Assembly: GCF_963676485.1 (NCBI RefSeq)
Contig: NZ_OY781114.1
Coordinates: 930,001-994,000 of the forward strand
Length of the DNA: 64,000 nucleotides
Direction of reading: 5' to 3'
From: an uncultured Cohaesibacter sp.
Lineage (GTDB): Bacteria > Pseudomonadota > Alphaproteobacteria > Rhizobiales > Cohaesibacteraceae
Within the stretch, counting starts at the first letter, position 1. Every line of letters starts with the position of its first letter. Of the stretch, positions 27,223 to 36,289 are shown piece after piece. The translations under genes and the position numbers were made by a program. The notes under the pieces are model-generated. The model was not told the DNA's origin. It worked only from the letters and a program-made list of their open reading frames with translations, and ran no database searches.

Positions 27223-27630
27223 ATGGTTGAATTCACACTTGATCCCCAATTGAAGGCCGATAGCCTGCCTCTGGCCGAGCTACAGCTCTGCACTGTGAGG
27301 CTCATGAATGATTCCAATTTTCCATGGCTTATTATGGTGCCGCAGGTTGCGGGCGCAGAAGAACTGATCGATCTCTCTTCAGAGGATCAGCACCGTTTGA
27401 CAGATGAAGTCGCACGCGTTTCCAAAGTTCTGCAAGCAGAAACCGGCTGCGACAAGCTCAATGTTGCCAGCCTTGGAAATCAGGTGCGTCAGCTCCATAT
27501 TCATGTTATTGCCCGCTTTGAAAGCGATGCTGCATGGGCTGGCCCGATTTGGGGAAAGGTGCCCGCCAGACCTTATGAAAAGACATCCGCCTGCGCTTTG
27601 ATCGAAAGGATTGCTGCCGCCCTCCTCTAG
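27223..27630 (+). CDS. HIT domain protein
   Basis: 135 residues from ATG 27223, which has GGAG at 27211; an upstream in-frame ATG at 27160 is rejected because it would start close to the SRP RNA promoter and lacks a ribosome site. The histidine triad is HIHVIAR near the C-terminal half, after the KLNVASLGNQVRQL strand. HIT proteins are nucleotide hydrolases or transferases (Ap4A, AMP conjugates). The third histidine position is Ile (HIHVI), common in this alphaproteobacterial subgroup, so catalytic activity is uncertain. Confidence 0.87.
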   Translation: MVEFTLDPQLKADSLPLAELQLCTVRLMNDSNFPWLIMVPQVAGAEELIDLSSEDQHRLTDEVARVSKVLQAETGCDKLNVASLGNQVRQLHIHVIARFESDAAWAGPIWGKVPARPYEKTSACALIERIAAALL

Positions 27631-27743
27631 AAAGCCCTGCTATCCTACCTCTCATTTGCTTCCCCTCTTCTTTTCGGCTTTTTTCGGCCCGCCTTACGGC
27701 TTAGCCGCCGCCATACCGATCAGCTTCTGGACACATCTTGACC

Positions 27744-28742
27744 ATGAATGATTTTTCTTTCTCTTCCGATCCCTTTGCTTCCGTCCGCTCCGCCCCTGAT
27801 GTCGAGGGCGTCGGCTTTATGCATAATCGCCTTAGCAGAGACACCGAGCATCGCGATGACGGCTGCATCCCTGCCATGATGGCGCGGGAAGATGCAGGCT
27901 TTTATCTGTTTCACAAAGACACCCTTCTGCTGGCCACAAAAGAAGGATCGACAAGAGCGCTTTTTGACAAGGCCGAAGCTGAAGCACTGGGTGCCGACAT
28001 GGACACGGCGATCATTCTTGGCACAGACCCCGAGGAAGAAGATGCCCCCCGACTGGCGATGTTGCTGACGGATGAGGCGGCAGAAAAGACGGAAGGCGCA
28101 GACGGCTACCTCTTTGAATCCGTGCGCACATTGGGTCTTCATGGCATGCTGCCAAACGATCAGCTGGGTGCCGTTGCACAAGCACGCGGGCTGCTCAACT
28201 GGCACGACAACCACCCTTACTGCTCAAAATGTGGGAGCAAAACCATCGTAACCCTTGGCGGCGCACGTCGGGATTGCCCCAATTGCTCGGCTATTCATTT
28301 TCCGCGCACGGATCCTGCTGTTATCATGCTGATTCTGCATAAGGATGCAGAGGGAGTAGAGCGCTGCCTTTTGGCGCACCACACCCGATTTACCGGCCCG
28401 ATGTACACCACTCTTGCCGGTTTCATGGAGCAGGGAGAGACGATTGAAGCTGCCGTGCGTCGGGAAGTATTCGAAGAATCGGCCATTCATGTTGGGACCG
28501 TGCGGTATATGGCCAGCCAACCCTGGCCCTTCCCAGCGTCGCTGATGATCGGCTGTTATGGTGAAGCACTCTCAAGTAAAATCACCGTGGACCCCACGGA
28601 ATTGACCGACGCCTGCTGGTTCACGCGCGATGAAGTGCGGACCCTGTTGGAACGCGGCACCGATAGCGACTTGCCACATATACCCGGACATTTCTCGATT
28701 GCAGCCTGGTTGATCCGCAGTTGGGTGAATATGGCCCAATAG
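27744..28742 (+). CDS. nudC: NADH/NAD+ pyrophosphatase NudC
   Basis: 332 residues from ATG 27744 (a TTG two codons upstream is possible). The C4 zinc ribbon CSKCG...CPNCSA lies near residues 160-180. The Nudix box is GFMEQGETIEAAVRREVFEES, followed by the NudC fingerprint SQPWPFPASLM that recognises NAD(H). NudC cleaves NAD(H) to NMN(H) and AMP, and in other bacteria removes NAD caps from RNA. The final Nudix position is Ala rather than the common Gly (EESAI). It lies 110 bases after the HIT gene. Confidence 0.94.
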   Translation: MNDFSFSSDPFASVRSAPDVEGVGFMHNRLSRDTEHRDDGCIPAMMAREDAGFYLFHKDTLLLATKEGSTRALFDKAEAEALGADMDTAIILGTDPEEEDAPRLAMLLTDEAAEKTEGADGYLFESVRTLGLHGMLPNDQLGAVAQARGLLNWHDNHPYCSKCGSKTIVTLGGARRDCPNCSAIHFPRTDPAVIMLILHKDAEGVERCLLAHHTRFTGPMYTTLAGFMEQGETIEAAVRREVFEESAIHVGTVRYMASQPWPFPASLMIGCYGEALSSKITVDPTELTDACWFTRDEVRTLLERGTDSDLPHIPGHFSIAAWLIRSWVNMAQ

Positions 28743-28771
28743 CCTTAGGGGTACTCTTCACAAATGGCCGG

Positions 28772-29893
28772 TCAGGAAATTTTCTTGGACGGCTGAAGCC
28801 CTATGCCCTCGACCGTATGGCCCTCACCGAGCGAGAGCAGTTTCTTGCGCACCGGCCCCTCAAAGAAGCGCGCCGATAGCAGCGCTGTGACGATCGTCAC
28901 GATGACGGCAAAGGCAAGCACAGGCGCGAAGCCGATGATCTGTAAAGGTTCGAGGATCATCAGCCAGCCCAGTCCGAAAATGGACACGGCAAAAACCGGA
29001 TGCCACATATAGATACCGAAGGAAACCATAGCCAGAGGCATCAAGGGCATAAGGTAAGCGCTACGCTCCGGCGCATTGATTTCCACCTGAGCGGCGAGAT
29101 AGAGCGCGATGGTTATGGCGACAATGTTGGCGTAACCAAAGCGGAAATCCATGAACATGACCAGCAGGGCGAATAGCAGGGCCCCCCATGCATACCAGTG
29201 GCTCTGCACCTTGATCAGGCGCATGGAAGCAACAATGGCAATAATGGCACCCAGGACGAAATCGGCGAAAACGCGATAGGCCCCCCATGTGTTGGCATCC
29301 AGCCATGTGGGAAATGGAATGATCTTGAGATAGGTAAGGCCTTCAAGCGCGACGACACAGACGGTCAGCAGGGCGATGAGCCCACCTAGTCCTGTTCTGT
29401 GGAAGATGAACACGATAACCGGCAAGGTGAGATAGCAGAACCACTCAGCCGAGAGCGACCAGGAAACGAAGTTGAAGGCTAAGCCACCCGAGAATCCCCA
29501 TGCATTGACCAGCAGCAGCTGGCGCAGCAGTTCGGGAAAGGAATAATAGTCCGTTAACTCCACCTTCAGCCCGGCGACCGAGATGATCAGCCATGCCACG
29601 CAGAAAATCGCCAACGTCACCAAATGCAAGGGATAGAGCCGCGCCAAGCGCCTCAACAGGAATATGCCGTAAGCGCCCGGGCTCGTCAGTCTTTTGGAAT
29701 AATGCACCCAGATCAGAAAGCCCGAGACGATGAAGAACAGATCGAGCAACGCTGTGAAGACCTCTGCATCCAAGGCAAACTCGCGATAGGCCTCTGGCCC
29801 GAACGCACAGAAGTGATAGAGCATCACCATAAGAGCGGCCAGGAGGCGCCACACCGCAAAGAGTGCGAAAACTGGCCTTTTTTCTCCGCTCAC
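28772..29893 (-). CDS. Acyltransferase 3 family membrane protein
   Basis: 373 residues from GTG 29893, which has AGGAG six bases upstream; a TTG at 29932 has none. The protein is polytopic with about ten helices. The acyltransferase-3 opening RLLAALMVMLYHF has the essential histidine, and FIVSGFLIWVHYSKRL follows. Members O-acetylate or O-acylate surface polysaccharides, LPS or peptidoglycan. There is no fused SGNH domain. No glycosyl genes are nearby, so the substrate is unknown. Confidence 0.88.
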   Translation of the reverse strand: MSGEKRPVFALFAVWRLLAALMVMLYHFCAFGPEAYREFALDAEVFTALLDLFFIVSGFLIWVHYSKRLTSPGAYGIFLLRRLARLYPLHLVTLAIFCVAWLIISVAGLKVELTDYYSFPELLRQLLLVNAWGFSGGLAFNFVSWSLSAEWFCYLTLPVIVFIFHRTGLGGLIALLTVCVVALEGLTYLKIIPFPTWLDANTWGAYRVFADFVLGAIIAIVASMRLIKVQSHWYAWGALLFALLVMFMDFRFGYANIVAITIALYLAAQVEINAPERSAYLMPLMPLAMVSFGIYMWHPVFAVSIFGLGWLMILEPLQIIGFAPVLAFAVIVTIVTALLSARFFEGPVRKKLLSLGEGHTVEGIGLQPSKKIS

Positions 29894-30216
29894 ATTGCGC
29901 TCCTGAGGTTTGCTGCTGCTGGATGTTTCCAAAGGGGGAAAAGACTTAGGCCCTCAAGCAGGCCCCTACCACTCGATGCAAGATCCGTATTAAACCAATT
30001 CGATTGAAATCCCGTTAAGAGCAGCAGCGGTGCGACATTTATGCAATCAAAACGCGAAAGTCGAACCGAACACATTTTCATCACATGATAGTGTTTCGCC
30101 AGTTTCAGCTTCCTCGATTACCATTCGTCATACCTGAGCGACTTACTCCTTGGCTCTGTAAGAAGCATTTTGCACAATTTTACAAAACTGGTTTAGTGAT
30201 CAGGGGAGAAACAACT
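29894..30216. other. Divergent intergenic region
   Basis: About 320 bases between the acyltransferase and metallo-hydrolase genes, presumably with divergent promoters. A small TTTTG/CAAAA dyad is visible near 30168-30187. No gene or consensus promoter is evident. Confidence 0.45.
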
Positions 30217-31140
30217 ATGACTTTTTCGATTAATCGGCGCATGGCGATGGTTGGTGCAGCGGGGGCAGCCGGTCTTATGCTTGCGCCCAGAGTTACCCTC
30301 GCGGAAGATATGATGAAGCCTGCCCTGCCCATGGCCAAAGCTCGCGGGTTCAAACTGGGCGAGATGGACGTTATCACGCTGCTGGCAGGTTCCACCCCAC
30401 GCGAAAATCCACATGGGATTTTCGGCATCAATGTCTCAGATGACGTGTTTGCCGAGGTCAGCGCCAGGAATTTCATTGGCACAGACATGGCGCAATTCTA
30501 TTTCACGCCAACCCTCGTGCGCTCTGGAGACAATATCATCCTGTTTGATACGGGGCTCAATGCAGACGGCATAACCGCAGCACTGGCTCAAGCTGGCCAC
30601 AAGCCCGAAGACGTGACCCATGTGGTGATCACCCACATGCATGGCGACCATATTGGTGGCCTGATGAAAGACGGCGCACCGACATTTTCCAATGCTGCCT
30701 ATTTGACCGGACAGGTTGAATATGATGCATGGTCGAAAACCGATAACGCCGGTTTTGCCAAAAATGTCAAACCATTGGCCGAGAAGATGACCTTTCTCAA
30801 AGATGGAGACACGGTCGCGCCGGGTATCACCGCCATGGCTGCTTTTGGCCATACACCGGGTCATATGACATTCATGCTGGACAGCATGGACAAGCAATTG
30901 CTGTTGATGGCCGATCTGGCGAACCATTATGTCTGGTCACTGGCCCACCCGGATTGGGAGGTCAAATATGACATGGACAAGGCCATGGCCGCCCAGACCC
31001 GCCGTAAGGTTCTTGGCATGCTGGCCGCGGATCGCATTCCGCTGATTGGCTATCATATGCCCTTCCCGGCGGCTGGCTTTGTCGAAACGAAAGATCAGGG
31101 CTTCCACTACGTGCCGGTCAGCTATCAGTTGATGGGCTGA
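30217..31140 (+). CDS. Secreted MBL-fold metallo-hydrolase
   Basis: 307 residues from ATG 30217, with GGGGAGAAAC upstream. The N-terminus carries twin arginines (NRRMAMV) ahead of a hydrophobic stretch ending near residue 29, suggesting Tat export. The metallo-beta-lactamase core has THMHGDHIGG (His140, His142, Asp144, His145), FGHTPGHM and DLANH, which together form a two-metal site. It resembles lactonase and quorum-quenching-like hydrolases of the AttM/AiiA-related superfamily, but substrate cannot be assigned. It has its own terminator. Confidence 0.88.
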   Translation: MTFSINRRMAMVGAAGAAGLMLAPRVTLAEDMMKPALPMAKARGFKLGEMDVITLLAGSTPRENPHGIFGINVSDDVFAEVSARNFIGTDMAQFYFTPTLVRSGDNIILFDTGLNADGITAALAQAGHKPEDVTHVVITHMHGDHIGGLMKDGAPTFSNAAYLTGQVEYDAWSKTDNAGFAKNVKPLAEKMTFLKDGDTVAPGITAMAAFGHTPGHMTFMLDSMDKQLLLMADLANHYVWSLAHPDWEVKYDMDKAMAAQTRRKVLGMLAADRIPLIGYHMPFPAAGFVETKDQGFHYVPVSYQLMG

Positions 31141-31213
31141 TGGTGCTTAGTCCCATCCTCGCCCAACTTTCAAGGATATCTCATCCGGGATGAAGCTTTT
31201 CCGCTTCAAAATG

Positions 31214-31249
31214 ACAATGAGGCCACGCGAACGGCCTCATTGTGTTTTT
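31214..31249 (+). terminator. Intrinsic terminator after MBL hydrolase gene
   Basis: ACAATGAGGCC (31214-31224) pairs with GGCCTCATTGT (31233-31243), then GTTTTT. It sits between convergent genes. Confidence 0.9.
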
Positions 31250-31308
31250 AGGCAGTGGGGAGTGGATCCGGCGTTCCGAGGATCGTAAACCACATGCATC
31301 ACGGCAAA

Positions 31309-34002
31309 TCACGCGACGTGAAAGCGGTTGCCCTTGGCATGATGGACCAGGAAATTCTCACGCGTCATTGGCCGGCTGAAGGCGTATCCCTGCAACAAAT
31401 CGGCTCCCATGAAGCGCATGATATCAGCATGTTCCATTGACTCGATCCCCTCCGCGACCACACCGATGCCCAATGTGCGGCCAATATGAATGATCGAATG
31501 CACAAGCTCGCGCTGATGTTCGCTTGAAGTAACAGGCAAGATCAGCTCGCGGTCGATTTTCAAGCGGTTCGGCAACAGATGCATCAGACTGACGATGGAG
31601 GCATAGGCTGTGCCGAAATCATCGATCTCGATCTCGATACCCATCTCTCTTAGCCGCCGGATGTTGGCTGCCACTTGCGGGGCACTGCGATCAAGGAAAG
31701 TCGACTCGACCAGTTCAAAGGTGAGATTTGAAGGATCAAAATCGAGCGCGCTCAAACTTGCGATAAGATCCCTGTCACCCAGGCGTTTGGCCGAGACATT
31801 AACGGACACACGGTCCAAATTGAGCCCCTTGTCCGCCCAGAATTCCTTGGTCTCCAGAGCATGCTCCATGACCATGGCATCAATTTCGCACGTCACTCCC
31901 AGACTGTCGGCAAGTTCGATGAACATATCTGGGTAGACAAGCCCCCGATTGGGATGGACCCATCGCGCCAAAGCCTCGGCGCCAACAAGGCGGTGGGTCT
32001 GGGCGCTATATTGCCCCTGATAATAGGCAATGAATTCCTTGTGCTCGATGCCACGCAGCAAATCGTCGGCCAAACGGCGCTTTTCACTGGCAGACTGGAA
32101 AAGTGGCTGGCTGAAGAATGTAAAGCACCCCTTGCCGTTTTGTTTGGATTGATAAAGGGCAAGATCGGCATTAGAGCGCAACTTGTCCGGAATTTCCTTC
32201 GCGTCCGCCCAGTTGGAAATACCGATGCTGGCCCCCAACCGACAGCTGAGACCTTTGTAACTCTGCGGTTTATGAAGCATGGCTATGAAGCGCTCGGCCA
32301 GCTCCTGAGGCCTGTTCCTGTTGAGGGCACTTGAACAAAGCATGATGAATTCATCGCCGCCAACACGAGCGACGAATTCTTCCTCTGCTTTCAGAGATCT
32401 GAGCATGTCGGCCACCTTGAGCAGCATGGCGTCGCCAGCCGCATGGCCGAAGCTATCGTTGATCTCCTTGAAGCCATCAAGGTCAATCTTGAGCAGCCAA
32501 CTGTTGGCCGGTGTCTCGAATGGCCATGGCGCGCCATTTTCTCCCTTGAGAAATTCATCTACATAGCGCCGATTGGGAAGCTTGGTGAGGAAGTCGTGCA
32601 AGGCATTGAATTCTATGCGCGTCTTGGCCTTTTCAAGTTCCTGATAGCGCCTTTCGCTTTCGGCCCGCGCTTCCTTGAGGGCTTCCTCGCGGGCAACATG
32701 CTTGGAAATATCCCAGTTCACCCCGACATAGATCATCTTGCCATTCTCATCCGGCAGCCCCAAAGCTGACGTGCGAACGGTCTTGACTGTCCCGTCCGGC
32801 ATGCGAAGGCGATAGTCAGTGCAGTATTGGCCCTCACTCGCAATGGCCTTGCGTGCCTCGCAGAAGACGCGTTCTTTATCTTCGGGGAACAGGCGTTCTC
32901 TCCAATCCATGCTATCGATGTCGTAATTGGGGCCGACACCATAGATTTCTCTTGTCTGCTGATCCCATTTGAACCGGCGGAGCGCCGGATCATATTCCCA
33001 GACGCCGAGCTTTAAGGTATCGACAGCCAGTGCGAAGCGCTTGGAAACGCTCGCCAGCTCTCGCTGGCTCTCAATATGCGCCTTAAGATGAGCCATGCGC
33101 TCACGGGACAATTTGGACACGATTAGCATCGGCACAACGACCAACAAAAAGGCAGCAAATGCAATCACCCGAATGAGCCAGAAGATCGATGCGGGAACAG
33201 TCCAGCCACCATGGGGAACGGCACACAAGACCCATTGGGCAACTTGGAATTCAACCGGAACCCTGATCGGATCCATCTCATTGATGCTTTCCGATCCGAA
33301 GAATTGCTCTCCAGATGCCCCCATGCCGTCTCTGCCGATGAGTGCATAATCGACGTCAGAGTCCTCATCAAGCAAACCTGCATATCGGTAGAAGAAGTCT
33401 GCATCCAGAACGGCTGAGACGACGCCCCAGAAATAGAGACCCTTGTAAGGGGAATCAATATAGACGGGATAGTGGACGATAAGGCCTTTTCCGCCCTGTA
33501 TCAGATTAACAGGGCCTGCGATGGTAAGTTCGTTCTTGTCCCGCGCTTCGAGCACCAGGTCTGTTTGATCTTCCACCTTGCGGTAATCAAGGCCGATCAC
33601 GCTTTCATTGCCCTCCAAAGGATAGACATTGGAAACAACCAGATCCGGCGCAATGGCGATCACCTTCATGGAAGAATATTTATGAAAGATCTGTCCTGCG
33701 AGTTGATTGAAGCGATCAGTATCCATATCCGGTTCGGTCCGGATCACATTTGCAAGGCCACGACCAGTTTCGACATTGGCAATGATTGCGCCTTGAATGG
33801 TCAAGGCAACCTGGTTGGCCTGGTTGCGCAGTTCAGCGCGTGATTTTTCCAGATAAACGTCTTTGCTGAAATCCTCAGCAATCAGGGTAATGACGACGAT
33901 CACAAGGGTAGCAAACATAGCAGGTAGGTAGGCCACGTTCCACAAACGTCCCCTGGAAGAAGCCCAACTCTTCAACCACTTTTTATTCTGCTTGTCACTC
34001 AA
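31309..34002 (-). CDS. Membrane CHASE-PAS-GGDEF-EAL cyclic di-GMP enzyme
   Basis: 897 residues. TM1 (about 24-42), periplasmic CHASE-like sensor (about 70-240; SMKVIAIAPDLVVSNVYPLEGN), TM2 (about 272-295), PAS/PAC (about 322-440), GGDEF domain (about 465-630) and EAL domain (about 640-890). The synthase site is an intact GGDEF (548-552). The phosphodiesterase site has EAL (676-678), NVSAKRL, DDFGTAYAS and EGIE, so both activities could exist. The RxxD inhibitory site before GGDEF is absent (KAEE). A periplasmic ligand presumably tunes c-di-GMP and surface behaviour. Confidence 0.93.
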   Translation of the reverse strand: MSDKQNKKWLKSWASSRGRLWNVAYLPAMFATLVIVVITLIAEDFSKDVYLEKSRAELRNQANQVALTIQGAIIANVETGRGLANVIRTEPDMDTDRFNQLAGQIFHKYSSMKVIAIAPDLVVSNVYPLEGNESVIGLDYRKVEDQTDLVLEARDKNELTIAGPVNLIQGGKGLIVHYPVYIDSPYKGLYFWGVVSAVLDADFFYRYAGLLDEDSDVDYALIGRDGMGASGEQFFGSESINEMDPIRVPVEFQVAQWVLCAVPHGGWTVPASIFWLIRVIAFAAFLLVVVPMLIVSKLSRERMAHLKAHIESQRELASVSKRFALAVDTLKLGVWEYDPALRRFKWDQQTREIYGVGPNYDIDSMDWRERLFPEDKERVFCEARKAIASEGQYCTDYRLRMPDGTVKTVRTSALGLPDENGKMIYVGVNWDISKHVAREEALKEARAESERRYQELEKAKTRIEFNALHDFLTKLPNRRYVDEFLKGENGAPWPFETPANSWLLKIDLDGFKEINDSFGHAAGDAMLLKVADMLRSLKAEEEFVARVGGDEFIMLCSSALNRNRPQELAERFIAMLHKPQSYKGLSCRLGASIGISNWADAKEIPDKLRSNADLALYQSKQNGKGCFTFFSQPLFQSASEKRRLADDLLRGIEHKEFIAYYQGQYSAQTHRLVGAEALARWVHPNRGLVYPDMFIELADSLGVTCEIDAMVMEHALETKEFWADKGLNLDRVSVNVSAKRLGDRDLIASLSALDFDPSNLTFELVESTFLDRSAPQVAANIRRLREMGIEIEIDDFGTAYASIVSLMHLLPNRLKIDRELILPVTSSEHQRELVHSIIHIGRTLGIGVVAEGIESMEHADIMRFMGADLLQGYAFSRPMTRENFLVHHAKGNRFHVA

Positions 34003-34458
34003 TGTATCTGATCCTGACTCTTTATTACCGAAGTAAACTACGCAGGAAAAGTTGAAAATTGGTGAGCATCGAACCTCATAAATTCCAAGTACTTAGTTTT
34101 GTTTTTGATCAGCATCCAATTTAACTTTTTGTTCAGCAAGAATTAAAGCTGCAGCCTGTTATGTAAGCGAAAACTACTCATTATTCCTACAAAATACCCT
34201 TTTTAATATTTACTGCACGCGAACAACTCTTATTGCGAGTATTTGTTATAGACGCAATTTTTCAAATTGCTCGGGCATGGCCCGCTCGATATCTGCACCG
34301 GGCATCTAGTTCTTCACACGTTTTTTTACCTGAAATCATTTTACCCCCAACACCCCGGGTTAGCCGGTATCTCCAAACCGACAAAAAAAGAGCGCCCTCC
34401 ATATGGATGCGCTCTTTTATCGTTTCCTCAAATCCCAAAGGCTTTATGCCTATCCCTT
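34003..34458. other. Intergenic region between GGDEF-EAL gene and pheA
   Basis: About 455 bases, AT-rich up to 34260. It contains the promoter region of the minus-strand GGDEF-EAL gene and the terminator of pheA (34383-34418). No gene is supported. Confidence 0.5.
34383..34418 (-). terminator. Intrinsic terminator of pheA (possibly bidirectional)
   Basis: AAAAGAGCGC (34386-34395) pairs with GCGCTCTTTT (34409-34418). On the minus strand the stem ends in a run of seven T. On the plus strand it ends in four T, so weak termination is possible there too. Confidence 0.88.
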
Positions 34459-35346
34459 TCAGAGATCCGGGCTCGGACGCAAATCGCGGTTGGCTTCGGG
34501 TTCATGGTTCCTTTTGCGGTATTCATGAGCCGGATAGATGCCGAGAATCTTGAGTTCGGCAGAGAAGAAGCGCAACTCTTCAAGAGCCAGACGCACACTG
34601 GTATCGTCAGGGTGGCCTTCGATATCGGCATAAAATTGCGTCGCGAAGAATTTGCCGCCAGTCTGATAGCTTTCCAGCTTGGTCATATTGACGCCGTTGG
34701 TGGCAAAGCCGCCGAGCGCCTTATAGAGCGCTGCAGGCACGTTTCGCACGCGGAACACGAAAGTTGTCACCACAAGATCGGTGCTATGATCGGCGCGAAT
34801 GGGATATTTCGAAAGCACAATGAAGCGCGTCGTGTTGTGGTCTTCATCTTCGATATCGGCCTTCAGGATATCCAGGTCATAGATGTCAGCGGCCAGTTCA
34901 GAGGCAATCGCCGCTTTGGTCTTGTCGCTCTGATTGGATATCTGGTTTGCCGACCCTGCGGTATCAGCGCCTACAATGGCCTTGAGCTTGCGATCACGGA
35001 TGATCTTGCGGCACTGCCCCAGCGCCATCACATGGCTTTGCACCGAGGTGATATCCTCAAGGCGTGCGCCGCGTAGCCCGAGCAACTGATGATGGACGGG
35101 TAGGAAATATTCGCCAATGATATGCAAATCGGACGTCGGCATCAGATGATGGATATCGGCCACGCGTCCCGCCACCGAATTTTCGATGGGGATCATGGCC
35201 AGATCGGCAACGTCATTTTGAACCGCGTTAAAGCAATCTTCAAAGGTTGCCATCGGAACCGCCTCTGCATCTGGAAATACATTGTTACAGGCGGTGTGCG
35301 AGTTGGCACCGGGTTCCCCCTGAAAAACGACTCTCTTGGCAATCAT
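34459..35346 (-). CDS. pheA: Prephenate dehydratase
   Basis: 295 residues; AAGGAG precedes the ATG. The catalytic domain starts VVFQGEPGANSHTAC and includes IPIENSVAGRVADIHHL and the catalytic NTTRF. The ACT domain (about 200-280) has GVNMTKLESYQTGGKFFATQFYADIEG and provides phenylalanine feedback. It is monofunctional (no chorismate mutase domain), as in most alphaproteobacteria, and converts prephenate to phenylpyruvate. It has a terminator directly after the gene. Confidence 0.96.
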   Translation of the reverse strand: MIAKRVVFQGEPGANSHTACNNVFPDAEAVPMATFEDCFNAVQNDVADLAMIPIENSVAGRVADIHHLMPTSDLHIIGEYFLPVHHQLLGLRGARLEDITSVQSHVMALGQCRKIIRDRKLKAIVGADTAGSANQISNQSDKTKAAIASELAADIYDLDILKADIEDEDHNTTRFIVLSKYPIRADHSTDLVVTTFVFRVRNVPAALYKALGGFATNGVNMTKLESYQTGGKFFATQFYADIEGHPDDTSVRLALEELRFFSAELKILGIYPAHEYRKRNHEPEANRDLRPSPDL

Positions 35347-35543
35347 GACGACTCCTTATCAGGCACCCTCGTGCCCCTTCATTTGGTAGACTGTTTCCGT
35401 CTGCCTGCTTTACGCGCTGAAGGCGCCAATGTCACGCGCCTTTTGCGCCCAAATGCGGCCAATGCTGTCTGCCAGACAGGAGATCGGGCAGCAGGGAAAC
35501 AAAAATCAAAAGGACAGGTTCAGCCCCTATCCTCTTTGCAAAT

Positions 35544-35561
35544 ATAAGGAAACTTCCTTAT
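35544..35561. promoter_or_regulatory. Palindromic operator-like site
   Basis: ATAAGGAA-AC-TTCCTTAT is a perfect 8-bp dyad with a 2-base centre, the geometry of a homodimeric repressor operator. It is 198 bases upstream of pheA and 171 bases upstream of cycM. The regulator is unknown. Confidence 0.5.
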
Positions 35562-35571
35562 GTTGTTGAAA

Positions 35572-35602
35572 AGGGCTCGATCTATAGCGAAAGTCGAGCC
35601 CT
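35572..35602. repeat. 9-bp hairpin in pheA/cycM intergenic region
   Basis: AGGGCTCGA (35572-35580) pairs perfectly with TCGAGCCCT (35594-35602) around 13 bases. On the minus strand the stem runs into TTTT, so it could terminate a short minus-strand transcript upstream of pheA. On the plus strand there is no T tract. Confidence 0.55.
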
Positions 35603-35660
35603 GTTAGCCCCTATTCCTATGGACATCCATCAGGAAAAGCTAGTAGTTTCCGCAGGAAGT

Positions 35661-35696
35661 ATTACCGAGTGAACCTTAGGACCAATCCTAGGTAAT
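35661..35696. repeat. Inverted repeat just upstream of cycM
   Basis: ATTACC (35661-35666) pairs with GGTAAT (35691-35696). The inner TAGGA (35677-35681) pairs with TCCTA (35686-35690) directly against it, leaving a 10-base bulge on one side. It ends 35 bases before the cycM ATG. Confidence 0.5.
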
Positions 35697-35731
35697 CCGT
35701 TTCGTCCTTCAAAGACCGGGAGCAAGGACCT

Positions 35732-36253
35732 ATGAACTTTTTCGAATTCAACAAAATAGCTGGCGCTGTTTTGATGGCCCTTATTTTTATTATGGTTACA
35801 GGGATGGCAACGGGCTACATCTTTAGCGATGACGCCCCGGACCAGCCAGGCTATGCTATTGAAGTTGCAGATGGGTCCGGCGGTGGCGCTGCCAAGGAGC
35901 CCGAACCGGAAGTGCCGTTTGCCACCCTTCTTGCTTCGGCAGACGCTGGAAAAGGCGAGCGCGTAGCCAAGAAATGCGCGGCCTGCCATACCTTTGATGC
36001 TGACATGGCCAACAAGACTGGCCCGCATCTGTTTGGGGTCGTCGACCGTGCCATCGCTTCGGTGGATGATTTCAAATATTCGGACGCCATGAAAGCATTC
36101 GGCGAAGGCAAAGTTTGGGATCCGGAAACGCTTAACACCTATCTGACCAAGCCAAAGGATCTCGTTCCGGGAACCGCAATGGCCTTTGCTGGCCTGAAAA
36201 AGCCGCAAGATCGCGCCAATCTGATCAGCTATTTGCAGACTTTGAAAGAGTAG
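35732..36253 (+). CDS. cycM: Membrane-anchored cytochrome c (CycM type)
   Basis: 173 residues; GGGAGCAAGG precedes the ATG. An uncleaved N-terminal anchor (about 9-30) is followed by an acidic Pro/Gly linker and a class I cytochrome c domain (about 70-173). The heme site is CAACH and the axial methionine is in PGTAMAFAGL. CycM proteins carry electrons from the bc1 complex to terminal oxidases on the periplasmic face. It is convergent with nothing and has its own terminator at 36290. Confidence 0.93.
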   Translation: MNFFEFNKIAGAVLMALIFIMVTGMATGYIFSDDAPDQPGYAIEVADGSGGGAAKEPEPEVPFATLLASADAGKGERVAKKCAACHTFDADMANKTGPHLFGVVDRAIASVDDFKYSDAMKAFGEGKVWDPETLNTYLTKPKDLVPGTAMAFAGLKKPQDRANLISYLQTLKE

Positions 36254-36289
36254 CGCTCACGCGCTGATAAACGAAGTTTGGATATATCA

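Larger units (their letters stand above)
35347..35731. other. Structured divergent region between pheA and cycM
   Basis: 385 bases with no gene but with at least three strong inverted repeats between 35544 and 35696 (listed separately). In related Rhizobiales, as I recall, kdsB separates pheA from cycM; here it is missing. Confidence 0.5.

Noticed and set aside
35603-35731. Phenylalanine attenuator leader peptide ahead of pheA
   Set aside because: Short frames on the minus strand before the hairpin at 35572-35602 contain no run of Phe codons, so classical attenuation is not supported.
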